From the NCBI RefSeq assembly GCF_028368975.1, contig NZ_JAQNDM010000001.1:682001-746000 (forward strand): 64,000 nucleotides of DNA, in the 5' to 3' direction. A program made the position numbers and the translations under genes. The notes beneath the pieces were generated by a model, which was not told the origin of the DNA, did not search any database, and worked only from the letters and a program-made list of their open reading frames with translations. Numbering within the stretch: the first letter of the stretch is position 1; every line of letters starts with the position of its first letter. The DNA is from Stigmatella ashevillena (lineage in GTDB: Bacteria; Myxococcota; Myxococcia; Myxococcales; Myxococcaceae). Of the stretch, positions 43,031-50,952 are shown in pieces.

Positions 43031-44674
43031 TCAGAACTCCGCGCTGGCGCGCGGGTCCACGATGCCGCACTCCTTGATCTTGTAGAGCAGCGCCTTGTAG
43101 CTGATGCGCAGCTTGCCCGCCGCCTTCCGCTTGTTCCACGCGGTGCGCTGGAGCATGGCGAGGATGGCCTCGCGCTCGGCCAGCATCGCCGCCCGCTTGC
43201 CGATGTCCTTCAGCGACATCTCGGCCACCGGCATGGTGAGCGGAGGTGGAGGCGGCTGCGGAATGTCGAACGGGTTGGCGTAGCGGATCTGCGGCGCCGG
43301 GTTGGAGAACAGCTCCGCGAGCGTCGACGCCGGACTGGGCTGCGCCGACACCCCCCCGCGGGAGGGCATCTCCAACACCTGGGTGGCGGGCGCGGGCTGA
43401 GCGCGAACCGGCTCCGGCTCCTGTGCGCGGACATTCGCGCCGCCGCTATCCCCGGCGTATGCGGTGGGCAAGGACGGAGCGCTCGCGGGCGTACGGCCCT
43501 CGCGAAGCTCGTCCAGCACCATCGACGGATCCTTCAGCGCGCACAACCGGCGCACCATGTTCTCCAGCTCGCGCACGTTGCCCGGCCACTCGTACTCCGT
43601 GAAGGCCCGGAGCACCTCCGAGGGGAGCTCCGAGACTCCTTGGATGTAGTTGCGCCCGTACTTCTTGAGGAAGTGGTCCGTCAGCGGCACCACGTCCTCC
43701 ATGCGCTCGCGCAGCGCGGGCAGCCGGATCGCCACCACGTTGAGGCGGTAGTAGAGGTCCTCGCGGAAGTTGCCCAGCGCGATCTCCTTCTCCAGATCGC
43801 GGTTGGTGGCCACCACCACGCGGCTGTCCACCCGGACGCTCTTCTTGCCGCCCACGCGGAAGAACTCCTCGTCCTGCAACACCTGGAGCAGCTTGGCCTG
43901 GAGGCGGATGGCCATCTCGCCAATCTCATCCAGGAAGATGGTGCCCTGGTCCGCCAGCTCGAACTTGCCCGGCTTCTCCGCCGTCGCGCCGGTGAAGGCG
44001 CCCCGCTCGTGGCCAAACAGCTCGCTCTCCAGCAGCTCGCCCGGAAGCGCCGCGCAGTTCACCTTGATGAAGGGACGGGACCGGCGCTGACTGCGCGCGT
44101 GGATCTCCCGCGCAATCACCTCCTTGCCCGTGCCCGATTCTCCCAGGAGCAGCACCGGCACATCTGTATCGGCGATGCGCTCCACCAGCGCACGGGCCCG
44201 CCGCATGGCCGGGGACGTGGAGATGATGGCGCGCGCTTCGCCCGGGCTCTCCTGCACCAGAGCGCTCTGCCGAGAGGGGCCCGGGGCCACGGCCTGACGC
44301 GCGGGGGCCCGCGTCCCCAGCGCACGGGCCAGCACGTCCTCCAGCTCGTCATTGCCAAACGGCTTGGCCAGGTAGTCACTGGCGCCCATCTTCATCGCCC
44401 GCACCGCGTCATCCGCACCCGCCAGGGCCGACAGGACGATGACCGGCGCGTTGCCGCCCGAACTCCGGTAGCGCCGCAGCACTTCCAGCCCGCTCATCTC
44501 CGGCATCACCACATCCAGAAGCACCGCGTCGAAGGAGCCGCCCTCCAACATCTCCAAGGCCTGCGCCCCATTGGACGCACAGCGAACCTGGTACCCTGCG
44601 CCCCCGAGCAGCTCGCCCAGGAACGTCCTCACCGACTCCTCGTCGTCCACCACCAACACCGCGATCCGATCCAT
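43031..44674 (-). CDS. NtrC-family sigma-54 response regulator with Pro-rich linker
   Basis: ATG 44674 (MDRIAVLVVDDEE) begins the receiver domain, with phospho-acceptor Asp54 (VLLDVVMPEMSG), Thr/Ser switch in VIVLSALAG and the lysine in YLAKPFG. The AAA+ domain (about 155-390) has Walker A GESGTGKE, the sigma-54 contact loop GAFTGA and Walker B IFLDEIGEM. A Fis-type helix-turn-helix is at the end (NKRKAAGKLRISYKALLYKIKECG). Between AAA+ and HTH is an unusually long Pro/Ala-rich linker of about 110 residues (about 400-490). No histidine kinase is adjacent. It activates sigma-54 promoters after phosphorylation; the targets are unknown. It is probably downstream of the GGDEF gene in one transcript. 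Confidence 0.93.
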   Translation of the reverse strand: MDRIAVLVVDDEESVRTFLGELLGGAGYQVRCASNGAQALEMLEGGSFDAVLLDVVMPEMSGLEVLRRYRSSGGNAPVIVLSALAGADDAVRAMKMGASDYLAKPFGNDELEDVLARALGTRAPARQAVAPGPSRQSALVQESPGEARAIISTSPAMRRARALVERIADTDVPVLLLGESGTGKEVIAREIHARSQRRSRPFIKVNCAALPGELLESELFGHERGAFTGATAEKPGKFELADQGTIFLDEIGEMAIRLQAKLLQVLQDEEFFRVGGKKSVRVDSRVVVATNRDLEKEIALGNFREDLYYRLNVVAIRLPALRERMEDVVPLTDHFLKKYGRNYIQGVSELPSEVLRAFTEYEWPGNVRELENMVRRLCALKDPSMVLDELREGRTPASAPSLPTAYAGDSGGANVRAQEPEPVRAQPAPATQVLEMPSRGGVSAQPSPASTLAELFSNPAPQIRYANPFDIPQPPPPPLTMPVAEMSLKDIGKRAAMLAEREAILAMLQRTAWNKRKAAGKLRISYKALLYKIKECGIVDPRASAEF

Positions 44675-44752
44675 CCCCTGGCTCCCCTCGCCCTTACTCA
44701 AGATAGTGTCAGCGCAACCCCTTCAGGGGCCCTCGCCTTGCACCGTAGACCC

Positions 44753-45706
44753 TCAAACCGATAGCCGACTCATCCCCACGTCCCACCGGCGCACATCGCG
44801 CGACCTTCTCATCTCCTGGATCGCCGCGCTCAACAGCTGCGCGGGCGTCCCCACCATGTCCGGGAAGCTCACGGCCCCCAGCAACAACGAAATCTTCAAC
44901 GCCTTGCCTTCAACCTGAAACCGCGCCAGCTCGAACCTCGTGGCGATGCGCGCGAGCAGCCCGGGCAGTGCGTCCTCTTCCATCGCGGGCAGGAGCAGGG
45001 CGAACTCCTCGCCGGACACGCGCGCCACCACATCCGACTCGCGCACCGTCTGCCCCAACACCACCGCAGTGTAGACCAGCAACCGCTCCCCCATGGCCTC
45101 GCCATGCTGCTTACAGAACGCCCGGTAACCTTGGGGCGCGCAGGCCATCACGGAAAAGGGGCCTCCGTAGCGCTCCGAGCGCCGCGCTTCCTGCGCGAGC
45201 ATCGCCAGCAGGAACGGCCTGTTGTAGACGCCGGTGAGCTCATCGTGCAGCGCCGAGGACGTGGCCGCCTCTCCCGACTCCTTGGCGCGCAGCACCTCAT
45301 CCCGCAGCCGGAGCACCGAGTGCAGCCGGAGCGCCAGTTCGTTTCCCGGCAAGGTGCGCGGCACCATGTCCACGCCCAGGCCCTTCTCCAGGCAGAACCG
45401 CCACGCCTCCGGCTGGTCCGGGTCCACCAGGTAGAACACGGGCACCGGCGCCGCCCCCATCTGCCGCAGCCTGCGCACCACCGCCACCGCCGCGAACTCC
45501 GGTCCATGGGCGGCGAGCACCACCACGTCGGGACGGATGACCTCGAAGATCGGAGCGACGGCCTCGAAGCGCGTGAGGGGCACCACGCGAAACCCGGCCT
45601 CCCCGAGCAAAGCCCGGGTCCGCTCCAGATCCTCGGCCCGCGGCTCCACCACGAGCGCGGTCGGCTGAAGTCCCAACTTCCCACGATGCTTGTGCCTTAC
45701 CGACAA
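44753..45706 (-). CDS. Receiver-like / GGDEF diguanylate cyclase-type protein
   Basis: TTG start with a GGAGG-type site upstream; 317 residues. The N-terminal ~120 residues have a receiver-like fold (TALVVEPRAEDLERTRALL, PDVVVLAAHGPE) but no acidic phospho-acceptor that I can place with confidence. The GGDEF domain (about 150-305) starts with DELTGVYNRPFLLAML. Its signature is SGEEF rather than GGDEF/GGEEF. An intact inhibitory site, RESD, lies exactly five residues before SGEEF. It could be a weak cyclase under product feedback or a c-di-GMP receptor. The sigma-54 regulator gene is 78 bp downstream on the same strand. Confidence 0.85.
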   Translation of the reverse strand: MSVRHKHRGKLGLQPTALVVEPRAEDLERTRALLGEAGFRVVPLTRFEAVAPIFEVIRPDVVVLAAHGPEFAAVAVVRRLRQMGAAPVPVFYLVDPDQPEAWRFCLEKGLGVDMVPRTLPGNELALRLHSVLRLRDEVLRAKESGEAATSSALHDELTGVYNRPFLLAMLAQEARRSERYGGPFSVMACAPQGYRAFCKQHGEAMGERLLVYTAVVLGQTVRESDVVARVSGEEFALLLPAMEEDALPGLLARIATRFELARFQVEGKALKISLLLGAVSFPDMVGTPAQLLSAAIQEMRRSRDVRRWDVGMSRLSV

Positions 45707-45837
45707 GACTCCGGCCTCCCTTTCCCAGTCAGAACTTTCTTCCCCACCGCCTCCCCCACCGCTCCCGCCAGATTTACAGCCCTGCCTCCCTGCCTACCCC
45801 GTCCATCCCCTTGAAGTTCCAGAAGAAGGGTACTTCG

Positions 45838-46116
45838 TTACTCATCCTGTGCCCGAGAATGAGCAACCTGTGTGCCACTCAGCACCTGGAGCAGGTAGGC
45901 CTCGAGCTCGGCCTCCTCCACCCGGTGCTTGAAGGCCAGTTGCTCATTGATGAACACCACGGGGATGTCATAGCGGTAGGCAGCCACGAGCGCCGGATCC
46001 TCCAGGATGCTGATGAGCCGCAGTTCGAAGGGGATGCGAGCGCGCACCCGCTCCACCACCTCCAGGGCCGCGTCGCACAGCGAGCAGGCGGGTTTCGAGT
46101 AGATATCCACCCTCAT
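45838..46116 (-). CDS. Glutaredoxin-like protein (DUF836 type)
   Basis: A 92-residue thioredoxin-fold protein: MRVDIYSKPACSLCDAAL has a CxxC site (Cys11, Cys14) at the expected place. The cis-proline region IPVVFINEQLAFKHRV follows the pattern of the DUF836/glutaredoxin-like family. The first Cys is followed by Ser-Leu-Cys, as in related short redox proteins. It is cytosolic and acts on unknown disulfides. It is divergent from the DUF4388 gene with only 20 bp between starts, so promoter elements must overlap the coding ends. Confidence 0.85.
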   Translation of the reverse strand: MRVDIYSKPACSLCDAALEVVERVRARIPFELRLISILEDPALVAAYRYDIPVVFINEQLAFKHRVEEAELEAYLLQVLSGTQVAHSRAQDE

Positions 46117-46136
46117 GCGTTGCAGGATGCGCAGCG

Positions 46137-47285
46137 ATGCCCGGATTGTCAGGCGACTTCGCGACGATGCCCCTTCGGGACGCCGTCAGCTATCTGGGGA
46201 ACCGGCGCAGTTCCGGTGTGCTCCGGGTGCAACGTCCCGGCGTCTTCAAGGAGCTGACGCTGAGCCAGGGCGCCGTCATCAGCGCCAGCTCGAACCAGCC
46301 CCGGGAATTCCTGGGCCAGTTCCTCATCAACATGGGGCACCTGACCGAGGACCAGCTGGGCCGGGCCTTCGAGACGCAGCGCGTAACGGACATGCTGCTA
46401 GGGAAGATCCTCGTGATGCAGGGCATCATCCCGGAGCCCACGGTCCAGAACACCCTGAACCTCAAGTTCCGGGAGATGCTGCTGGACGCCTTTCAGTGGG
46501 TGGAGGGCGAGTTCCTGTTCGAGGCGAGGGACGTGGTGCCCCTGGGCGAGGGGTTGGATGTGCGGGTGGATCTGCAGGACATCCATCGAGAGGGGGAGTT
46601 TCGGGAAACCGCATGGCAGGCCATCCGGGCGGTGTTTCCTTCCGGCAAGGCGCGGCTGGTGGTGGACGAGCGCCGCCTGCCCGACTCCCGCCAGCCGGGG
46701 AGCCGCGATGAGCGGCTGGTGACCCACATCAAGGAGGGGCTGACGATCGACGAGATGGCGCTGGCCCTCCACGCCTCGGATTTCTACCTCTATCAGCGCC
46801 TCTACGCGCTCTACCGCCAAGAGGCGGTGAAGGTGCGAGAGGACCCTCCCCCTCCCCCTGCCGCGCCCCCGCAGCCCGCGCCCACCATCATCGGCTCGGA
46901 GTCCCCGGTCGAGGAGATCCTCCACGCCGCGCGCATGTTCCTGGACAACTGCAACTTCCGGGATGCCGAGGCCCTGGCCCGCCGCGCCTACGAGGTCGCG
47001 CCGTCATCGCAAACGGCGGAGCTGCTGAAGAGCGCGGAGACCTCCCTGCATGAAGCGCTGCGGCTGCTGCTGATGGAGCCGGCGCAGGTGCCCTCGCTGC
47101 TCCTGCCCCAAGCCCAGCTCAAGACGATGCCGCTCAGCGCCCCGGAGCGCTACCTGCTGTCGCGCATCAACGGCACCCGGGACGTGGCCGCCATCGTGCG
47201 GGTCTCGCCGCTCCACGAGTTGGATGCACTCAAGTACCTCCAAGGCTTCGTGGACAGCGGCTTCGTGAAGCTCACCCCCGCCTGA
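46137..47285 (+). CDS. DUF4388 (PATAN-type) domain protein
   Basis: ATG 46137 gives MPGLSGDFATMPLRDAVSYLGNRRSSGVLRV, the standard start of a DUF4388/PATAN domain (about 1-100), a module of myxobacterial and cyanobacterial signalling proteins. A second part (about 100-230) has LGKILVMQGIIPEPTVQNTLNLKFREMLLDAF, resembling the helical region seen in these proteins. A Pro-rich spacer (PPPPPAAPPQPAP) and a C-terminal helical region (about 260-380, with LLSRINGTRDVAAIVRVSPL) follow. PATAN proteins interact with receiver-domain regulators, so it is probably an adaptor. No enzyme motif is seen. Confidence 0.8.
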   Translation: MPGLSGDFATMPLRDAVSYLGNRRSSGVLRVQRPGVFKELTLSQGAVISASSNQPREFLGQFLINMGHLTEDQLGRAFETQRVTDMLLGKILVMQGIIPEPTVQNTLNLKFREMLLDAFQWVEGEFLFEARDVVPLGEGLDVRVDLQDIHREGEFRETAWQAIRAVFPSGKARLVVDERRLPDSRQPGSRDERLVTHIKEGLTIDEMALALHASDFYLYQRLYALYRQEAVKVREDPPPPPAAPPQPAPTIIGSESPVEEILHAARMFLDNCNFRDAEALARRAYEVAPSSQTAELLKSAETSLHEALRLLLMEPAQVPSLLLPQAQLKTMPLSAPERYLLSRINGTRDVAAIVRVSPLHELDALKYLQGFVDSGFVKLTPA

Positions 47286-47301
47286 GCTCGCGGGGCAGGC
47301 G

Positions 47302-48768
47302 TCACGGAATGGGCGCCGAGGCGTTCACCGAGGCGGGAGACTCCTGCGGAGGAACCTCTTCCAGCGCAGGGGCCTCGGCCTCCTCGGGTTCCTGGGCGGC
47401 GGCGGTGGAGACTGTCTGGAGCCCTGAGGGAGGCTCGTTGGGGGGTGGCGTCGGCTCTGCGACCAAGGGAGCCTGCTTGGGAGCCACCGGCGCGGGAAAC
47501 CGCTCCAGGGCCAGGCGCATCGCCTCGCGCCCCAGCCACGTGGCCCGGATACGCCAGAGCGGCTCATTGACGATGACGGCGGCCACCGCCACCCGGGGAT
47601 GGTCCTTCGGCGCGAAGCCCACGAACCACGAGTAGTCCCGGAACGGATTCTTGTCCGCCAGCGTGCCCGTCTTGCCCACGGCCCCCTCCACCCGGAAGGC
47701 CCTCTCCCGGAAGATGCGCCGGGCCGTGCCATGGGTCACCGTCTCTTCCAACATCCCCGTGAGGGCGCGCGTCACCTCCGGCGACAACACCTCCTCGGCG
47801 GGAGCGACCGAGGCATCCGGCACAGTCTCGAAGAGGACAGGGTCTCTCCACACGCCCGTGGCCGAGGCGGCGGCGAGCGCCGCGCCGTGCAGGGGAGAAA
47901 GGTACACATCGCCGAACCCGGCCCCGGTGTTGGCCAGCCCGAATTCATCCTCGGGGATGGACGCGAGCGAGACATCCGTGGGGATGGGAAAGGAAATGGG
48001 GCGATTGAAGCGAAGCCGCGCCGCCATCCGCCGCAGCGCATCCGCGGAGAGGTACTTCCGGGTGAGCTTGGCGAAGACAACATTGGCGCTCTTGCCCATG
48101 GCGGAGGACAACGTATGGCAGGCGCCATCCCGGCCACTGTCCTCCAAAAGCTTCTCGGTCAACCCGCGCTTGCCCCCGTGGAAGCAGGACTCTTCGGTGG
48201 GAGACACCCCGGCCTCCAGGAGCGCGCTTCCGGTGACGATCTTGAAGATGCTGGCCGCGGGGAACACCGCGCGGGTGGTCAGCCCTCGCATCGAGGGATC
48301 GGTCTGGGAGTGCTCCGCCAGCGCCAGCACCCGCCCTGAGGAGGGTTCGATCACCACCGCGGCCCCGTAAGGCACCTGGTAGTCCTGCATGATGCGGGTG
48401 AGCTGACCCTGGAGCGCAGGGTCCACGGTCAAGGTGGCTCCCCCCTTCCCGGGGGGCATGACGAGCCGTCCGCCACTCAACCGGGACTGAGCGAGCAAGT
48501 CGTCCTTGCGGGCCAGAGGACGCAGCTGGGTGATGGGAGGCGCACTGGCCCGGGCAGGAACGGGCGCGGGAGGCACCAGCCCCAACAAGGGAGGGCCTGC
48601 ATCGGGCTCACCCGTGCCCGCGTCCAAGGCGGCTTCCACCGCCAGGACGCTGGCGTCCGGGGATTCAATGGAGTCCGGGACCTCCGAGGCAGTGGAGGCG
48701 GTTCCCATCGCCCCCAGGACGAGGGCGAGGGGTAGCAACGTCACAAGGAGGGCTTGGGAGCGAGGCAT
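47302..48768 (-). CDS. Penicillin-binding transpeptidase-domain protein
   Basis: A 488-residue exported protein (signal peptide about 1-27, LLVTLLPLALVLGAMG). A linker rich in Pro and Ala (about 30-110) precedes the transpeptidase domain with all three serine motifs: Ser173-Ile-Phe-Lys176 (AASIFKI), Ser227-Ala-Asn (KSANVV) and Lys366-Thr-Gly (GKTGT). The domain resembles the catalytic half of PBP2/PbpA-type proteins, without a PBP dimerisation domain or glycosyltransferase. The C-terminal ~90 residues are Pro/Ala/Glu-rich with no structure expected. It should crosslink peptidoglycan or hydrolyse beta-lactam slowly. It converges with the DUF4388 gene (16 bp between stops). Confidence 0.88.
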   Translation of the reverse strand: MPRSQALLVTLLPLALVLGAMGTASTASEVPDSIESPDASVLAVEAALDAGTGEPDAGPPLLGLVPPAPVPARASAPPITQLRPLARKDDLLAQSRLSGGRLVMPPGKGGATLTVDPALQGQLTRIMQDYQVPYGAAVVIEPSSGRVLALAEHSQTDPSMRGLTTRAVFPAASIFKIVTGSALLEAGVSPTEESCFHGGKRGLTEKLLEDSGRDGACHTLSSAMGKSANVVFAKLTRKYLSADALRRMAARLRFNRPISFPIPTDVSLASIPEDEFGLANTGAGFGDVYLSPLHGAALAAASATGVWRDPVLFETVPDASVAPAEEVLSPEVTRALTGMLEETVTHGTARRIFRERAFRVEGAVGKTGTLADKNPFRDYSWFVGFAPKDHPRVAVAAVIVNEPLWRIRATWLGREAMRLALERFPAPVAPKQAPLVAEPTPPPNEPPSGLQTVSTAAAQEPEEAEAPALEEVPPQESPASVNASAPIP

Positions 48769-48872
48769 CAGGCAGGGGCGATCCTAGAGTGCTGGCAGCC
48801 GCTGTCCAGGGACGCTCCCTCGGCTGCTTGAAAAAGCGATTAACTGGCCGCCGCCCTGGAGACTTGGCTAGG

Positions 48873-49769
48873 GTGCGCCGCACTTTGGACGGACTGAAAG
48901 AAATCGCGGTGATCTGGAGCGCGGAGACGCGCCGGGCCGTGCGAAGCGGGCGCGTGGTGGTGCTGCTGGGCCTCTACAGCATGTTCTCGGTGCTGGTGCT
49001 CCTCATCGTGGGCTCCATCGCCAATGCCCTTCGCGACGAGGTGAGCGCGCGGTTGGCGGACTCGGGCAACGGCGCCGAGGCGGCCACCGCGGTAGCCGCG
49101 GAGATGAAGAAGAGCTTCCTGGGCGTCCTGGCAGGGAACGATCCGGCGATGATGGAGGCGCTCTCCCAGGTCCCTGTCGTCGTGCTGGTGGTCTTCAAGA
49201 TCACCCTGCTGTTCCTGCCCGTCTATGTGGCGCTGATGGGGTTTGATCAGCTCAGCGGCGAGGTGGGGCCGCGCTCCATCCGCTACGTCACCGTGCGCGC
49301 GCGCCGCTCCTCGCTGATGATGGGCAAGTTCCTGGTGCAGGCCTCGCTGCTGGTGGGACTGGTGCTCGTCATCGACCTGGGCGTCTTCCTCTATGCCCGC
49401 ATCACCAACCCGGACTTCACCGTCTCGTCGCTGGCGCTGAACCTGGTGAAGTACTGGCTGGCGGCCATCGTCTTCTCGCTGGCCTACGTGGCGCTCACCA
49501 CCTTCTGCTCCAGCCTGTTCCGCAGCCCCGCGGTGAGCCTGGTGTTCAACTTCGTCCTGCTCTTCTCCTTCTGGCTGATGGACGTGGTGGGGCGGGCCTA
49601 CGAGGGCCAGTTCCTCGGCTTCGCCCGCTTCGTGACGCCCTCGTACTACTCGGCCAACCTGCTCCACCCGAGGCTGAGTGAGTTCGGGATCAGCGGCCTG
49701 GCCTATGCCGGCTTCGCCCTGCTCTTCCTGGGTGGCGCCCACGCCGTCCTGCGCGCGAGGGACCTGTGA
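48873..49769 (+). CDS. ABC-2 type transporter permease
   Basis: The start is uncertain: GTG 48873 and TTG 48885 both lie just before the conserved part (GLKEIAVIWSAETRRAVRSGR); upstream codons look like non-coding sequence. About 298 residues with six predicted membrane helices: VVLLGLYSMFSVLVLLIVGSIA; VVVLVVFKITLLFLPVYVALMGF; ASLLVGLVLVIDLGVFLYA; and three more to the end. A large loop between TM1 and TM2 (DEVSARLADSGNGAEAA) is typical of ABC-2 permeases of NatB/YhaP type. The stop overlaps the ATPase start (GTGA), so the pair forms one exporter. The substrate is unknown. Confidence 0.85.
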   Translation: MRRTLDGLKEIAVIWSAETRRAVRSGRVVVLLGLYSMFSVLVLLIVGSIANALRDEVSARLADSGNGAEAATAVAAEMKKSFLGVLAGNDPAMMEALSQVPVVVLVVFKITLLFLPVYVALMGFDQLSGEVGPRSIRYVTVRARRSSLMMGKFLVQASLLVGLVLVIDLGVFLYARITNPDFTVSSLALNLVKYWLAAIVFSLAYVALTTFCSSLFRSPAVSLVFNFVLLFSFWLMDVVGRAYEGQFLGFARFVTPSYYSANLLHPRLSEFGISGLAYAGFALLFLGGAHAVLRARDL

Positions 49770-50677
49770 GCGAGCCCGCCATCGAACTCTTCCAAGTCAG
49801 CAAGCGCTTTGGCCCCAAGGTGGCGGTCAACACCGTCACGCTCTCGGTTCCCCAGGGGCAGGTGTACGGGCTCATCGGGCCCAACGGCGCCGGCAAGACC
49901 ACCACCTTCTCGATGATGTGCGGGTACCTCTACCCCTCCGAAGGCAGCCTCAAGGTGCTGGGGGTGAATCCGACGGTCCCCGGAGCCTTGAAGGGAAAGC
50001 TGGGCGCGCTGCCCCAGGACGCCATCCTGCCGCCGGGCTGGGAGGTGGGCAGCCTGCTCGGGTACTGGGCACGGCTGTCCGGGCTCGCCGAGCCCGAGCG
50101 GGAAGCACGTGAGGCGCTGGACAAGGTGGGGCTGGCGGAGGCCTGGGCCGTTCAAACCCAGGCCCTCTCGCACGGCATGGCCAAGCGGGCCGCCATGGCC
50201 CAGGCGCTGATGGGACAACCTCCCTTGGTGCTCCTCGATGAACCCACCGCCGGCCTGGACCCCCGCATCGCCGCCCAGGTGCGCCAGGTCATCCGGGACA
50301 TGAAAGGCCGCCAGACGGTCGTGGTGTCCAGCCACAACCTCCAGGAGTTGGAAGAGCTGTGCGACGGGGCCGCCATCCTCGACCGGGGCTCGCTCGCGCA
50401 GGCGGGCTCCATGTCGGAGCTGACCAGCCAGGGCGCGGAGTTCCGGGTTCAGATTGCCCAGGGCGAAATCATCCCACCTGAACTCACCCAGCTTCCGGGC
50501 GTCACCGCCGCACGCATGGAGTCTCCGGGCGTGCTGCTGGTGCGCTTCGATGGCCAGGCCCACCGCCCCGAGGAGGTCATCAGCCGCACGGTGGCTCACC
50601 TCCTCCAGACGGGGGTACTCATCCTGGGCGTCTCCCGGGGCCGGAGCCTCGAGGATCGCGTTCTTCAAATTCTTTGA
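49766..50677 (+). CDS. ABC transporter ATP-binding protein
   Basis: GTG 49766 overlaps the permease stop by four nt. The 303-residue protein has Walker A GPNGAGKTTT (about 38-47), Q-loop LPQDAILPPGW, a degenerate signature LSHGMAKR in place of LSGGQ, Walker B PPLVLLDEPTAGLDP and H-loop VSSHN. The C-terminal ~90 residues (GAEFRVQIAQGEIIPPELTQLPGV) are the usual extension of drug- and lipid-type ABC-2 ATPases. It drives export through the partner permease. A short hairpin GGCCT-tgcccc-AGGCC follows the stop but has no T tract. Confidence 0.92.
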   Translation: MSEPAIELFQVSKRFGPKVAVNTVTLSVPQGQVYGLIGPNGAGKTTTFSMMCGYLYPSEGSLKVLGVNPTVPGALKGKLGALPQDAILPPGWEVGSLLGYWARLSGLAEPEREAREALDKVGLAEAWAVQTQALSHGMAKRAAMAQALMGQPPLVLLDEPTAGLDPRIAAQVRQVIRDMKGRQTVVVSSHNLQELEELCDGAAILDRGSLAQAGSMSELTSQGAEFRVQIAQGEIIPPELTQLPGVTAARMESPGVLLVRFDGQAHRPEEVISRTVAHLLQTGVLILGVSRGRSLEDRVLQIL

Positions 50678-50848
50678 AACCCGCGGGGCTCTGGGCTCAC
50701 TAGAGGCCGTGGCCTTGCCCCAGGCCGCTTCCATGCCTGGGAGTCAGACACCCCCAGTGAAGGGGTAACACGGAATTTTCCAAAAAACCGCCCAGTTTCC
50801 GGGCATCTGCAGAAGTAGCACAACGCCGCCTGGTGGGGGTGGCGCGGC

Positions 50849-50877
50849 TTGCGTGGCCGGAATTGCCTCTGTTATCA
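50849..50877 (+). promoter_or_regulatory. Candidate sigma-70 promoter of the triple-DsbA gene
   Basis: TTGCGT, a 17-bp spacer and TTATCA lie in the 275-bp gap about 75 bp before the start codon. The match to consensus is weak. Confidence 0.3.
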
Positions 50878-50952
50878 AGCCCGCCTTCATTACCCCCGCC
50901 CGGGGCCGCCATGCAGGGACGGACCTGAGACGGAAGGAGCAGAACCGTACAT

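Noticed and set aside
42851-44764. A 637-codon open frame opposite the sigma-54 regulator
   Set aside because: Arg/His/Leu-rich composition, no domain; the opposite strand encodes a complete NtrC-type protein.
48789-48872. Longer N-terminus of the ABC permease
   Set aside because: The extra 28 residues are Arg/Gly-rich, not hydrophobic, and no ribosome binding site precedes them.
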